Source of the DNA: Mangifera indica
Lineage: Eukaryota; Streptophyta; Magnoliopsida; Sapindales; Anacardiaceae
Direction of reading: 5' to 3'
Assembly: GCF_011075055.1 (NCBI RefSeq)
Contig: NC_058147.1
Coordinates: forward strand, 13,020,001-13,084,000
Length of the DNA stretch: 64,000 bases
Shown here: positions 26,221 to 39,544 of the stretch, piece by piece
How positions within the stretch are numbered: the first letter of the stretch is position 1
How the letters are laid out: each line of letters opens with the position of its first letter
Notes under the pieces: model-generated
Database searches by the model: none
Seen by the model: only the letters and a program-made list of their open reading frames with translations
Told to the model about the DNA's origin: nothing
Program-made: the position numbers and the translations under genes

Positions 26221-26439
26221 GAACAAGTAATAAAGATTGAGGGTTGTTACTATTTCCAACCATGCCACTTAGATAATAACTACACTTTTTATTGAGATCA
26301 AATAATGCTCCATTATAGACAAGTTGGTTAATGAGCACTTGGACAAATTTTAAAATTTTTTTATCATAGTTGACTGTAATTATAAGCCAAAAAAAAAATC
26401 TCCATATTGCAAACATGTTAAAAGATTGATATTTTATAA

Positions 26440-27290
26440 ATACAAAGTATTACCCTCTGGAGTGAAATGTTGTGATTCCTTATTACTTAAGCATGATATA
26501 ACTTGAAAATTTCACCTATTCAAGACAAAAAGAAAATTTTCAAAAATACCCTTAATTAAATATAATTGTAGAAACGTCAAAGGATGTCTATAATATATCA
26601 AAAATCCTCATATATCAATATAAATATCTAAACTCAAATAACATAAAATCGAATAACATAAATAAAATGATTGAAGTGCCCTTATGTCCAACTTTAGACT
26701 CTTTCACATTACAATGTCATGCTCACTTGCTACTTGCAAAAACATGAAAAGTGAGAGAGTGAGTGATAAGTTACTTAGTAAGGAGGGAAATTCAACTTAA
26801 CTTCATCTCATATTTTCCTTAACTTGGATCCACCCTAGCTAGGTCATCGAAAGCACCTCTCTTAGAATACTTACTTTGATGACGTGGAAGTTACTTCACA
26901 TAACTTATCTCAAGAATAGTTATGGTCCCTTCTAGCCATCTCTAGAAACTCTAAGGTCCTGTAACTTTGACGACTTTCTCTCAGCCATCTAGGCTATGCT
27001 TGAGATCCTAAATTTGAATGACTCTCAAAATATTCGGAAACATAGGTGAAAATGCTTAAAACATTATTAGTACCTCTATGTCAATTAGCCTAGGTCGAAA
27101 CAAAGATTTGACACCTTGACTATGTGAGTTACATATTATATGTAGTCTTTTATCCGTACACACTATTAGACCACAATATCTTGTATAAGCTCTAGTGTAG
27201 GTACTGTGTTCTTATGTGAATTGTTATGCCCTTTTGCCGGTGTGTGTAGAAAGAATTTTATATGTGCCGCTTCATAATGACCCTCATAAA
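26440..27290 (-). mobile_element. Partial copy of the 2.3-kb LTR family
   Basis: Matches the minus-oriented copy at 62987-64000 and the nested copy at 15182 in order: a degraded start near 26445, aaatacccttaattaaa, the gagtgagtgataa...cacttagta segment near 26760, and the tatgtgagttac...gtacacactattaga region near 27120-27190. It stops around 27290; the rest is missing. Confidence 0.55.
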
Positions 27291-27642
27291 ATATTAGAAA
27301 ATTTTACTATAAATAAAAAGTTATACAATTTAACAACCATACTTTATACAAAAGCTTACAAAAATTTAAAAAAATGTAAAAGTCATTTTACCACCTAAGT
27401 GAAAATACTATTTTACCCCCTAATAGGTGTCCTTAGACAAATATCCATTTGTCTGTGAAGGTGCAACATTGTTGATGGGAATATAATTTATTTTTTGGTT
27501 AAATTCATCATTTCACTTCATAAATTGAATCATAAAATAACCATAAACATTTTCCCATTAGCTAACAACCAATTTTAACTTAAAATATGTTACATTTTTA
27601 AGCAAAATTCAAAAATTTAATTGTACTCCTTAAACTTTTTAG

Positions 27643-28165
27643 TAGGGGTGTTCATTGTCCAATTTGTATGATTTGAGAGTTTTTTCAAACCAATCTGAAA
27701 AAAACGGTTTGAAAATTTTTCAAATCAAACTGAATAAATACAACTTGGTTTGATTTGGATTACAATTTGAATCAATTAAAATAATTCAATTCTAAATATA
27801 TATTATTTAATAAAATTAATTGAATCATAGTTTTATAGAATATAATATAAACATATAAAATAAATACAAAATGTATATGCAATATACATGTAAAGAAAAT
27901 AACAAAATAAACATGAAAAAGACAACTTGTACAGCTAATTTCTTTTTCAAAAATTATGTCAATATGGTTATATATATTTTAAAAAAATATGATTTATAAT
28001 CTGTTTTGGTTTAAAAATCGTTCAAACTATAACTCAAACTAAAAACCGTTTTTTTAAAATTTATTAGCCCAAACTAATTCATTTTACAAACTAAACTAAA
28101 TCAAATTATAATTTTTAAACAATTTAGTTCAGTGTTACTATTTGAATCAAATTATGCACACCCCT
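27643..28165. mobile_element. hAT-like non-autonomous element
   Basis: Starts TAGGGGTGTTCATTGTCC and ends AATTATGCACACCCCT, giving TAGGGGTG/CACCCCT inverted ends, with many caaaccg, ggtttg and caaatcaaa words near both ends. Flanks ctttttag and gttttttat are alike but not identical, so the duplication is unproven. It belongs with the element in OPR-A intron 1. Confidence 0.6.
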
Positions 28166-28230
28166 GTTTTTTATTAATGGAAAATCTACCATTTTTTTGA
28201 TAAAATTTGCTATTTCAAGATTAAATTTAT

Positions 28231-28401
28231 CAATAAAACTATATATACCCATTTTGAGTACACAAATATGTACATAGTTATATGTGTCATCATATGATTA
28301 GGTGGTCTTAAATTAAATATAAAATAACATCTAATCTTGTAATGACACATATAATTATGTACATATTTGTATACCAAAAATAAGTACGTATAGTTTTACT
28401 C
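28231..28401. mobile_element. 171-bp MITE with 9-bp target duplication (copy 2)
   Basis: Same length and structure as the element at 25277. Ends are CAATAAAACTATATATACCC and AAGTACGTATAGTTTTACTC, and the perfect 9-bp flanks are TAAATTTAT (28222-28230 and 28402-28410). Confidence 0.8.
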
Positions 28402-28559
28402 TAAATTTATACCCTAGTCTAACAAATAACTAATTTTAAACTCAAATTAAACTCAAAAAAGTGATATTCGTCATGAAAAAATGAAAATCCTAATAAAAAT
28501 GAAAAACAAAACAATGAACGTTAAAACAAATAATTAAATAACTTAATACTAACCTTATA

Positions 28560-28882
28560 ATTTATATTAGATTCGGGTCCACCAATGACGAGTTAACCTA
28601 ACCCAGTTTCATTAAAACTGTCAAAGGGCAGTTATATGGTGGTTGAGTGGTAGTTGGACTATTATGTATATGTCCAAAACTACACCCGACATAAGAGGAA
28701 CATAATTTATATTTTCTAGAAGAAGAAAATCTTCTTCCTCTCCCAGAACAAAATAGCACAAAAAATATAGAGATCATGTCTCCGAAAAGAATTGGGGTCG
28801 TGGAAATGACTCACATCAACACCTAACACCATATTCAAATAGGGTATGCCAATTTATGTTTACAATATTCATATAAATTACA
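28560..28882 (+). mobile_element. Copia LTR, 3' end region
   Basis: The stretch leading to the primer-binding site at 28884 ends ...attaca, as an LTR end should. The LTR's own 5' end could not be fixed, so only the last part is marked. Confidence 0.5.
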
Positions 28883-28883
28883 T

Positions 28884-28896
28884 TGGTATCAGAGCC
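28884..28896 (+). other. Retrotransposon primer-binding site (tRNA-iMet)
   Basis: tggtatcagagcc is the standard Ty1/copia primer-binding site, complementary to the 3' end of plant initiator methionine tRNA, placed one base after the LTR end. Confidence 0.8.
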
Positions 28897-29984
28897 CAGA
28901 TTATGTATATGCCATGTTATCTGTGAATAAAATTATGTATTATGTGAATAATATGATCTAAGTTTTTTGTTTGTGATCAAAATTTTGTTTAAATTTGAAT
29001 TTTGAGTACGAATTGAATTTAACCAAATTGCATGCAACAAAATGTTAGAAACATGTTAGGATGAAGCCTAGATGTCCTTTACATGCATTGAATTAAAAAT
29101 TACCTGAAAATGATGTCTAAATCAATAGATTTAGAGCTAAAGATTGAGACCCATGATGTGACTTTCATGCCACCATTTTGTAGAATTTTGACAATGATAG
29201 CGATAGAAGTTGGTACGAGAAGACTCATTGTCAAATGAGCTTCAAAAGCCTGATGGTATCATTATCGGAAAATGGCCAATTGAGTGGTTAAGAGTCTAGG
29301 ATTCTTTGTTAAGAAAGGTTGTAATCGAGTTGGGAAAACCAGATTGTCTAACCCATTTGGTCAATAGGTCAACTTTTGGTCAATCGAATTGAACTCAAAC
29401 CAGTTAATGCCTACTCGAGTTAGTTAACCAGTCAATAATCAAAGCTTGACTTGTCATTATTAACCGATCGATAGCGATAGGTTAAGATTGATCGAAGGTC
29501 AATAGCAATTGTTTGATGTGTGTAAGCATGCGAAGGCACTTGAAAGACTTCTCCTAGCATGTGTAGCTCACTCCTGGCATGTGAATGCATATGCATGCAC
29601 TGCTTTGATTTGTACGATGTCCACTCGATGTGTGAAGGTGCATAGGACCATGTTTTGGTGCAAGACAACATGTGAGACATTGTTTCTAACATGTTTGATT
29701 GCATGAAACCTATTTTTGGTGCATAACAACCTTGATGCTTGAATCTATGCATGGAATGTGTTCTATGGGTCCTATGATGTTGTAATACATTATTCGTGCT
29801 TTTGAAAACACATATCGATGTTTCAAAACACATGTTTCTAATTCATTTTAGTTTGTTGATTAAAAGTCATCATATTAAGTATATGATATGATCATTTGAT
29901 GATTTAATGGTGCATGTTAGGACTATATATATACAATCAGTCATACTCTCTTAATAGGAAAAGAGATGGTACATAGTCTAATTA
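28897..29984. other. Decayed copia leader/gag region, no intact gene
   Basis: Follows the primer site, where leader and gag should lie, but no gag motif was recognised. The 133-codon minus-strand frame at 29432-29833 has no domain signature and is probably chance. Confidence 0.4.
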
Positions 29985-31239
29985 TATTCAAGCATGACCA
30001 TTAGCCCCGTAATTAATGATCTTGTTTAGGACAAATAGTGAAACATAGGTAGAAGTCACGAGGAAGTAGTCATGTATGAGTGAAGTAAATAGACACACTC
30101 TTTTGTGCCAAGGTATACACGTCTATGTATTTAAAGCAAAAGGAAAAAAAAGTGTAGGGTAACTAGGCCAGAAATTTAAGGGTCGTCCTAAACAATAGTA
30201 CAAAGATCTCTGGTATACAATAGTACCTTACGTGCCTAAGAGTTAAGTCATAAAGTGGCACAAGATATATTTTTAGGTGGAAGTGAGAACAACCTAAGTT
30301 GAGTTATAGCCTGAGATGCATACATGTTAGACACCATAGGATTGTTACAAAAGGGCATTGTGAGTACACATTTGCTACACTGCCTATAGTAGGGCATGTC
30401 TGTAGTAAGACAATAGATCTGTAGTAGGGTACTTGCTTGTTGTAAAACCCAAGAAAGATACAATTTGGTATAGTAAAACAGAGAGATAGCTTATATGGCT
30501 AAGGTGTCATATCTTTGTATTTGATCTAAATTGATTAACCTAGTATACAACTTCAGTTATAATTTTCAAATTTAGATATTTCCATTAAGTTAGATAGGGT
30601 CACATTAGATAAAAATCTAGAATAGTGGTTTCTTAGTGATCGAGTAGGAGTAGTTTGATCTAAGAGTCTTCATATATAGTATAGACAATCTCTAGAGTAT
30701 AGTATAAACATAAAGACAATATATAGGACCTATCATCATCCATAAGGGATTTTGATGCCAACTTTGGATGACAAAGATAGCAAGGGTTAAGACCAATGGC
30801 ATTTTGGGGATTCTGACAAAAGTTATTAGTAGAGTCTCCTACTAACTAAGTGTTCTTATCACTCATTCTTTTACTTTCTTGTATGTAGATACAAATGATT
30901 GTGATGGCTATAGGATGAGTGTTGGTCAGGGAGCATAGAGCTCTAAAGGCATTTCTATCATTTTAATTTATTTCCAAATTTCTCATTTTTTCGTTTTATG
31001 ACTATGTTAGACTACTCACATTATGATTTTAGTTTGTGCTTTTATATTTGCCATCTTTTGTTATGCTCCCAAGACATTTTTTATCGAAGGTATTTCAATC
31101 ATTTTACAAGTTTAATAAATACAGTTTTATTCAAGTGTTTTTGAATTTATTACTTGTTTGGTATCATTTAATTGCCTAAAACAGACAAATTGATGACTAT
31201 TTCTTCTAAAAGGCAATACTTTTGGAGTGAGGTGTTACA
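29985..31239 (+). mobile_element. Partial copy of the 2.3-kb LTR family (3' part)
   Basis: Ends GGAGTGAGGTGTTACA at 31239. Landmarks shared with 33132-35557 in the same order: taccttacgtgc(c)...agagttaagtcata (30220 / 34555), taggtggaagtgag (30272 / 34608), gatgcatacatg(t/c)tagaca (30312 / 34650) and gagtacaca (30361 / 34694). The first half of the LTR is missing. Confidence 0.7.
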
Positions 31240-33131
31240 CTTGGGTGGCATTGAGACCAAGGTCAAGGGGTGGTGACCCTTTAAGGAAGCTAATAACCCT
31301 CACTATTGTGCTTAAGAAGTTTCGATGAATTTTCTAATGGATCGAGATCATATTACATTAATTCTTTCTTTAGCTTTGGCAATCAAGTTTGAATTAATCA
31401 AATAGGTAAATTTCAAATTAATCACAAAAGCCCATAATCTCAAGTTAGGTGTTACACCAACAAATCATGCGATCTCAATTATGACTCTCGGTATCAATAA
31501 GATAGATATACATATAATCTTACATTGACAAATGTATTCCCTACTTATGCCTCTAATTTACTTTACCTTTACTTTAGCAAACAAACAAAGCATATTGCTT
31601 AAGTTGGACCTAATATGATCAACTCCTAATTTTTCACTTGATAGAAGTGTATCTTCACTTTGGCGAATGAGGTTCGAACGAATAGGGGCTTAATTAGGGT
31701 GTCATAGTAAAAGGTACCAACTGTGATCATAAACTTAAAATTCATTTTAAAGGTTTTAATTAATCAGTCTCATTAATTTTAATCCACATGTTAGGTAATA
31801 TTTATGCAAAATAAAATCTACACATATATTCTACAATGTAAATAAAGCATGCTAGTACACAATCATAACTAATGTCAAGCCCCTCAAGCTAAGAGGTGTT
31901 TGACTAGTCAACCTATTACGTTTATCTTTCATCTTCAATCTTCAATATTACATAACTTTATTTCCTAGTTATAATATTCTACAAAACAAAAATTAAACCT
32001 AATCTAAAAGATGAATAAAAGATAAGGTAAGGCATGCATACCCTATTTTATTAGATTACAACCCCCTAAATAAAACATTCAAACATATAGTTCCTTTGGT
32101 TCTGTACTAAGCATCATTAATACATACATCCATAGATGTACAATTTAAAATTAAAATTAATTAAATTTAATAATTATTCACCAAGTGTCAAATTACATTT
32201 TAGTCCCTTGAACTTTTGCATAATTTAATTACATAAAAAGTTTAAAAATTTGTAATTTAGTCCTTATTTATCAAAATAGGCCAAAACCGAAATTCCGAGC
32301 TCATCTAAGCATGCAAGTCATGGTGCTAGCCATTCATGCCTTTTACCAACGTGAGGCAATATGACATGTAAGTCATCCTCACATCAGTAGCAATAACACA
32401 ATTTGAAGGCGATTTCATGCAATTACATAAAATCAATGACTTATCAACTGAATTACAAAAACCTACAAATTTAATAAACACAAGCAAAAATCCAAGAACC
32501 CAAAACTCAACAAATTGACACAACTTACTTTGCACATGAGACACAACAATCATTCAATAACACAAATGCAAATCCTAATTAACAAATTAAAAAAAACTAG
32601 TTTTATTAAACCAATTTTATATGTAATCAACATACAAAAATTAATCAAAACATGCAATAGATATATTTTAATGAAAAATATGTCAATGGCGGCGTCTCTA
32701 ACACCACATTCGGTTCTCGGGGCACCAGTAACTAACAATACAATGAAATTTAAAACTTATAAAAACAAACAATCTTACAAACCTAACCAGGATACCCATT
32801 TTGAACATATGATTCATGAACATGCTATTAACATTCATAGGGTTTAATCGAATTTATAACTGTATTAGATGACTCCTTAACTCTTTATATGGCAAGAGAA
32901 GACATTATCCAACCTTTAATAGGTGATACCTTAATATCAACACAAAAAACAAACTTGATGAAAGGTTTATTCAATCACGAAAGGTTATTAGGGCTCTATG
33001 ATTGAATATGTGTGTTTGAGAGAGAGAGTAGGTGGCTAGGGTTTTGCAAAAATTCTTTTATTATTTTTCTCATGAATGTGCATCTATGCATATAATTTAG
33101 GCACCTAGAATGGTCATCCCTTTAACATGGA
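31240..33131. other. Intergenic repeat-like DNA, no gene seen
   Basis: Contains ttttagtccctt and atttagtcctta phrases at 32202 and 32256 that are common in plant retroelement LTRs, and a gagagagaga tract near 33017. The open frames here overlap each other on both strands and lack domain motifs. Confidence 0.4.
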
Positions 33132-35557
33132 TGTAACACCTATAGGTATGTCTCAAAGGCAAACTAGTCTTTGTGCATGAGTTTTTAGTGATACACGGTC
33201 ATGCACAATAAGGTCATGCCTGTATGTCATTGTCATATTAGCTAAATAAGATGGTTTCATGTAAATTTTAAATTTAAGTGACATATAGTCACGTGCCTAT
33301 GACATACACCTATGTGTGTTGAACATGGCTTTAGTTTTTTAAAAGGTGCATTTGTTGTGTTTTAGGATTTTTATCTTTAATCAAACGTGCAAGACTTTCA
33401 AAGTGTGAGAGAGAGAGACTGCAAGTTTTGATCATCTAGCTTCATGGTGATAATTTTGATAAGCGAATTCCAATGTTATGGTGAAGTGAAAAGAAGAGAG
33501 AAAAGGACCTTATAGTTAACCTTGTTACGATAATCTTCGCAAAAGGTAAGTGAGACTTTTTTATACTGAGTTTTACTTTCTAAAGAATAATTCCCCACTG
33601 ATTTGTGATGAGAATCTTTGTTCATGTGTTGATCTTGTTGCGAGTATTTGTATTGTATATATATTATACATATAAAGTGATGATTATGTACATGATAAAG
33701 TATATGATATTGAATGAATCTTAAAATAGATGGTATGCTTTTGTGTCTATGTGTGTGATAAGAATAGATGTTTAATTGCTTAGTCATTTGAGTTATATGG
33801 GTTTAATTTGTTTTTAAACCTATTCAAAAATGATAGTCACTTTGAGATGGGTTGAACATATGAGAGGATTATGTTGTATTGAATAGGTTTTGAGGATCTA
33901 TTGAATTATGGTCATATATTTTGTAATGGATGAATGAACATGTGTTTACTTGTATTTAGACATAAACTAGAATTGGATTAGAATATTGTGTTGATCATTA
34001 TTTTGTGCAAAGATTGCCTAAACAGTGGATAAACATGCAAAAATGAAGTAAGGATCAAATTAGGGTTCAATTCTTGACATTTTCTACATTCTAGACTCGA
34101 CGCATAACTGGGTGAAAACAGACACATAACTGTATGTATATAATCTAGCATTCACTTACATTTTCTGATAGCCTAATAATTGTTGGACATCATTAACCAA
34201 TAAGTAGTCAACGAGGCCATATAGACTACACATTTACAGGGTGAAATGATCGAAATACTTTTACAAAGTGGCACAGTTGAGATAAGTTTAGAAAGGAAAG
34301 GGGAATAAATATCTAAAGGTGTATACAGCAGTGTTAGTAAAAGCACATGCTTGTGTATATAGAAAAATTAACACATAGAGAGATGCCACAAAGAGTTAGC
34401 CATGTGCATGGAAGTAAAGAGACACACCTCTATGTGTCTATAAATATACACCCTTATATGTGTAGTGTAAATTATAGATAAAAAGATAGGGAAGTAGGTT
34501 AAGGATACATGAGTCATCTCAAAAGCTAAAAAAGAGATCCCAAGTACATAGTACTACCTTACGTGCCAAAGAGTTAAGTCATAGAATGACATAAGATGTT
34601 TTTTTTTAGGTGGAAGTGAGAGCAAGCCAAGTTGAGTTAAGGGTAAAGATGCATACATGCTAGACATGATAGGATCATTACAAATGGGCACTGTGAGTAC
34701 ACAATCCCTACATTGCCATTAGTAGGGCATATCCATAATAGGGTACTTACTCATAGTAGAGTTTAATTGAGATATAGTTTTGGTGTATGGAACAGAGAAA
34801 TAACTTGTACAACCAAAGTGCCAAAACCTTGTATTTGGTTTAAATCGATTGGTCTTGTATACAGTTTTAGTTATAACTTCTAGATTCAGATACTTCCATT
34901 GCGTTTAGTATGGTCACGACAGATAGGAATATGGAGAGTAGTTCCTTAATGGTCAAGTGAGACACAATTTGACCTAACAATTATGACATTTAGCCTGGAC
35001 AATCCTTAAAGTACATTATAAGCATATAAATGATGCTTAGAAACCATCATCATCCACAAAGGAGTTTAGTGTTGGCTTTGGGTAATAAAGATAATAAAGG
35101 TCCAGACCAAGCGCATTTTAAGGAGTAAGTAAAAGTTGGCAATAGAGTCTTCTACTTACTAAATGTTTTATCACTCACTCTTCTACTTTTATGTATGTAG
35201 GTATAGATGATCGTGATGGTTTCAGGACAAACGAAGGTTAGCGAAAGTTGTGAGGACATTTTCGTCATTCTTGCTTACATGAGTTTTATTATTATTATGA
35301 GTTTAATTATGTAGTTGACTACATATTGTTACTTTTTAGTTATGCTTTGGGTTATGACATCTTTTACACACTTTCGACTATGTTTTCAATTAAGAGCATT
35401 TTGGTCATTTTCCATAAATTAATAAATGATGTTTATTCAAAGCCTTTATAAAAGTTTATTTATTAGTTTTAGATGTTTTGAAAAGTTAAACATGTTTAAA
35501 TAGTCTATTTAGTGACCTCTTCCTCTAGAGGGTAGTACTTCTAGAGAGGGTGTTATA
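33132..35557 (+). mobile_element. 2.4-kb LTR copy, near complete
   Basis: Starts TGTAACACCTATAGGTATGTC and ends CTAGAGAGGGTGTTATA. Flanks ATGGA and ATAAA agree at 3 of 5 positions, so the target duplication is not clean. No internal genes follow it, which again suggests a solo LTR. Confidence 0.7.
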
Positions 35558-35559
35558 AT

Positions 35560-36619
35560 AAAACAACCATTCCTTTTCTTGTGGTGGTACAAAATCACTA
35601 TGCACATTATGCTTGGTTAAGGAAAAAGTCAAACTAAACTGTTTTAATCTTATTTGACAAGTCTAGTTCATTCACAATCTCACTTTCATTACCAAACACC
35701 AAGATTATCATCAAATAACCCTCTGTCTTTGAATTCAAATAAACTTCTATTTGTATATGACCCATAAGCTCTCTATTGAGCTAGTAGTATTTAGATTCAT
35801 ATCAAATCTAAGTATAGACCAAATTTGGCCTCTAGTAAGGCATCGTGCCCACCCAGTCAATAGAATGTCAGTAGACATTTCTTAAGCCTTTACAACATCT
35901 TGATTATATGATATTCAATCTTTTTATCAACCAATATCTCTTGAAGTTAAGACATAGAAGTATGTCTATCTCAATAGCTCCTCAATATGAAATGATACAA
36001 ATCAATGACCAACACGAATAAAACTGTGAAGCAATCCCACTGTGGCCACAAATTCAAGTGGTCATAGATGTTTTTAGTATTCTCATGTGAGATAGCTTCT
36101 CCCATGCTCTAAAGTGACGAATCTTTTATTGGTCAACTATAGCCTTTGTGCATCTCATGATGTGCCTAATCACTACCTTTATTGTTACCCCAGTCACGAC
36201 AACATGTTAGATAGCATCAAACTATACCAATCCTTATACGAGATGATTTGTTGACCTCAAGTCAAAAGATTAAATGCACTCGTGCTATTCAAAAGATTTA
36301 TTCCATAAAGACTAGAACAATTATCCATATGAATATTCTCTGGTCAAGTTAGTTTGAAGAACACATCTACACCGTGTATTCATATGTTACACTAAGCTAT
36401 TGACAAACAGCTTTGAAACATAAAAACTATTGCCACCTTTTAGTAGAGTTGTTCAACCTATGATAATCTCATCATCATTACAAATGCCTTTAGTTATGGT
36501 AATGTTGGGATTATGGACATTTCTAGAATAGCCACTTAATGTGTGCATAGAATTCCTACAATCAGTCATCTAATTCTTTTGTCACCGTTCTAGCATCTTA
36601 AGGGCATATTATTCATACA
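35560..36619 (-). mobile_element. Copia LTR, inverted and partial
   Basis: At the right edge ttaagggcatattattcat is the reverse complement of the TGTTAGAATATGCCCTAA-type start of the LTR at 11037. cctcaagtcaaaagatt at 36254 matches the inverted cctttgacttgag landmark. Its left end is lost against the LTR ending at 35557. Confidence 0.55.
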
Positions 36620-37239
36620 ATCATATAATCAATACACATTTTTTATATTCAACTTGAGTTTACAAGGTTTTCATATATTTGGTTTTGTGTTTCTATTTCA
36701 AACATAAGTGGCTAATTCTCTTTATTATAGGACTAAGATAGATTTGATAGTCCTCATGAACTTATAGTACTTTTATTTTTATATTTAATAATACCTTGAT
36801 GTTTGATTTAATGAATGGAACCTTAATGCTTGTGTCCAATTTAGGGTCCAATTTTACACATACCAGTAAGCTTATGTAGACTATCGAAAGGTAGGTACAA
36901 AATTAGTGCATGCATTCATTAAACTTGGAACCATGATACTAGAAATAGGTCAAATCCTTATAGAGTCATTGAAGTCATAAAACGTATGTTATTTGAGTAT
37001 GATGTAAGTAGGTGCTCGTTTGATGCTTACACGTTTGGTCAACCTTACAAGGGGAACTTAAATAACTTAGGATATCCAACCATCAATATGCCATCATCAC
37101 TATAGGAATTTCATATCATTTATGAGTTTATGAAGGTAGTCAATGAAGTCTTATTTCTTATGAGCTCTCATTATATAAGTTCAATAACAATGATATAGTT
37201 GTGATAGTTGCATTAATTAGTCGTATTTTATGTAGTCTA
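36620..37239. other. Intergenic DNA, no gene seen
   Basis: AT-rich, no supported coding segment. It may include the 5' part of the gypsy LTR whose end is seen near 37410. Confidence 0.35.
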
Positions 37240-37413
37240 GTTATTAGAAGTAGTCGTAGTCATATTTTCTTATTACAATTTTACATTACTCAGTCTCTTT
37301 AGCTAACAAAAATCTAGAACGAATTAGCAGTCAGTTTCCTAATTCCTGTAGGATCAATATCTATTATACTACTTGTTGACTTGCACACTTGTGAGCAAGA
37401 TGCAACAAGTTTT
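37240..37413 (+). mobile_element. End of a Ty3/gypsy (Athila/Tat-like) LTR
   Basis: The phrase cctgtaggatcaatatctat...actact...cacttgtgagc followed by tttttgg is the typical run-up to the primer site in plant Athila/Tat elements. The LTR start was not located. Confidence 0.5.
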
Positions 37414-37432
37414 TGGTAATGTTGCTAGGGAT
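37414..37432 (+). other. Degenerate gypsy primer-binding site (tRNA-Asp type)
   Basis: tggtaatgttgctagggat resembles the tRNA-Asp-complementary site TGGCGCCGTTGCCGGGGAT. The mismatches are mostly C-to-T or G-to-A, as expected of methylated old DNA. Confidence 0.55.
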
Positions 37433-37554
37433 TGGTGTTAAAATTGATACTAACATAATTCATGATCTTACTAGTTTAAGGAATTTCTTTCTTTTCACTC
37501 GCATATTATTGTCTTCGAGAGTTGATCACTCTTATTCTCTTTTGTAGGCTTTAC

Positions 37555-37830
37555 CTAGTTTATGACCAAATCGAGGATGACAAAAAAAACTAGATTTTGA
37601 TCTCAAGATTGAGAAAACCATTTGTAATATGAGAAAAAGCAAGCAAGAACAAGAAATCAAGCTGAAGGAACCAGAGATTAATCCTAATACTAACATGATG
37701 GAGATGATGAAATAACCACAAGCACTTCAAGACAATACGATCCCATCCACGAAGGATACCACCTCAAATGTTGTTAGACCAATCGTTAATGCTGATAACT
37801 TTGAGATAAAACCCGTTAATGCTTTTAAAT
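37555..37830 (+). pseudogene. Gypsy gag N-terminus remnant
   Basis: FDLKIEKTICNMRK (about 37590-37635) and VVRPIVNADNFEIKPVNAF (about 37768-37828) match the conserved start of Athila/Tat gag proteins. A frame change lies between them and the gene stops at a TA/CA microsatellite (37829-37853). The remainder of the element is absent. Confidence 0.6.
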
Positions 37831-37959
37831 ATATATATATATATACACACACATGAAAAAAAATCACATTTATAAGCAATAATCATATGAGATACAAGAA
37901 ATTTTATGGTAACTCAAAATTATATTCACAACCAAGAAATAGGAGTTCGGTACTCCATT

Positions 37960-38540
37960 TTGATATTATTGTTATGTTTTCTATCCTAGTGGGAAGATGA
38001 GTCTTAATTAAAGATGACAATTTTTGCTTGAAGTTAGGGTCTCTGACCCTCTCCAAACTTAATAGGGAGGGGATACCTCAATACAAAGGGGACGAATATG
38101 GAGATGAAAAATATCTCTGTAATCAGGGACAAGGATACACGTGTCCCCTCCCCTCCCCACCCTTGTCTCGGTCCCTACTCTTTTATGTTAACATTATTAT
38201 TTAAAATACTAACATATCCTTATAATTTTAGATTATTTGTATTTTTCAAATTTATTTATGTTTTTGTTATGTATATTAAGGTGATTAACGTATATTATTT
38301 GTGATATTTGAAATAGCGAATTAGTTTTAATTTTAATTAATTTTGTTGTTTAATATGTTTATGTTGTATTTAGAGAGTACGAGGAAGAGATTTTTCCTTA
38401 TAAGTACAAGAATGAGAAGGGATTTTCCCGTGAGCAGGGGACGAGGAGAGGACAAAAAATCTTTATCATCTTTGTATCATGGACAAGTCAGGGATGAGAA
38501 TTGATATCCCTAACAAGAATGGGAATATAAAATTGGGTAT
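37960..38540. repeat. GGGGA-rich dispersed repeat
   Basis: Both ends are rich in gggga words (gggaggggata, aaggggacgaatatggagatg at 38060-38110; ttttcccgtgagcaggggacgaggag at 38423-38450) with tgtcccctcccctccccaccc at 38138-38160. Such purine/pyrimidine-rich ends occur in plant non-autonomous DNA elements. No target duplication was fixed. Confidence 0.4.
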
Positions 38541-39104
38541 CTTGAGTTTTAATTCACTAGAAAAAGGATATTAAGGTTGAAACATTTGTGCATTAAGTGA
38601 AATTTATGATTTTGTGTAACTATGATAACAAAAATATAATCTTTACTAAACATCAATATTGACATATGTACCTTAATCTTGAGTCGTTAGTATATCTTTG
38701 TGAACTGCAGTTTCGTGGATATAAGAATACTATTTCATAAACATGGAATTTCAATAAAGTTTAAGCAACACCACCTTTTGGTTTTTATAAGAGACTTGCT
38801 CAAATGTTTAATGAAGTATTCATTGAAAGTTATTATTCATTAGATTCAAAACTAGATGCAAGGAAAAGATGTAATCTAAAGGGCATATCAAAAGTGGACA
38901 AAGTCCCTATAATTGGTGTTCTAGGAGAGTACATGTGTAGTTGCCACTAAATTGATATACTTCAATCAGATAATTTAGTCCAATTAAATTATTAAAGTTT
39001 CTGATAAACAGAATGCCTAATTCAAGAATACAATGTCGTTTGTTTAGTAGAGTCAAATACTGTAAGTGAATTCTCTGTCTTACATTTATGATACGAAGGG
39101 GTAC

Positions 39105-39245
39105 CATAATACTTTGGTGAACTGGATTAAAGTTTATGTGGCAGTGACTATCCTTAAGTATTTGATGGAATAAATGGAAAACTAGCGGGTTTCTTTGAGA
39201 GTTATAGGAGTCTAAGACAAGGTAATCCATTGTCTCTTGTTTGTT
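39105..39245 (+). pseudogene. LINE reverse transcriptase scrap
   Basis: Two frames give GYHNTLVNWIKVYVAVT (about 39093-39140) then INGKLAGFFESYRSLRQGN (about 39172-39230), matching the WI..C.....NG...GFF...RGLRQGDPLSP block of plant LINE reverse transcriptases. A frameshift and a stop separate them. The minus-strand open frame across this stretch is its shadow. Confidence 0.65.
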
Positions 39246-39478
39246 ATAGTCAAGGAGGTACTGTCTTGCCCTTTTTGTGTAAATGGATTGGGTAAATTTG
39301 ATTTTATCCAAGGTTTATACTTAGTGTGAACTTCATAGGGCGATATCTAACATTTTTCTTTTTTTTTTTTATTTTACCCGAGGTATACATATTATTATTA
39401 TAAAATTGAGTATTATAATATTTTTAATTCAAAATTATTCAATCATATTGTAATACATTATCTATATACCTATTTATA

Positions 39479-39494
39479 TATATATATATATATT
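39479..39494. repeat. (TA)n microsatellite
   Basis: A short tatata run in AT-rich DNA just before the OPR-derived intron scrap. Confidence 0.6.
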
Positions 39495-39544
39495 TATTAT
39501 ATATACCACCAATCTCAGATTCCCTCTCTTTGTCTCTTTTTTTA

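Noticed and set aside
29432..29833. 133-codon minus-strand open frame rich in His and Cys
   Set aside because: No recognisable fold, lies in a decayed retroelement leader and is not conserved elsewhere in the window.
33127..35562. 5-bp target duplication for the LTR at 33132
   Set aside because: Flanks ATGGA and ATAAA agree at only three of five bases; not counted as proof.
38907..39311. 134-codon minus-strand open frame
   Set aside because: No domain signature; the plus strand of the same DNA carries a LINE reverse transcriptase block, so this is a shadow.
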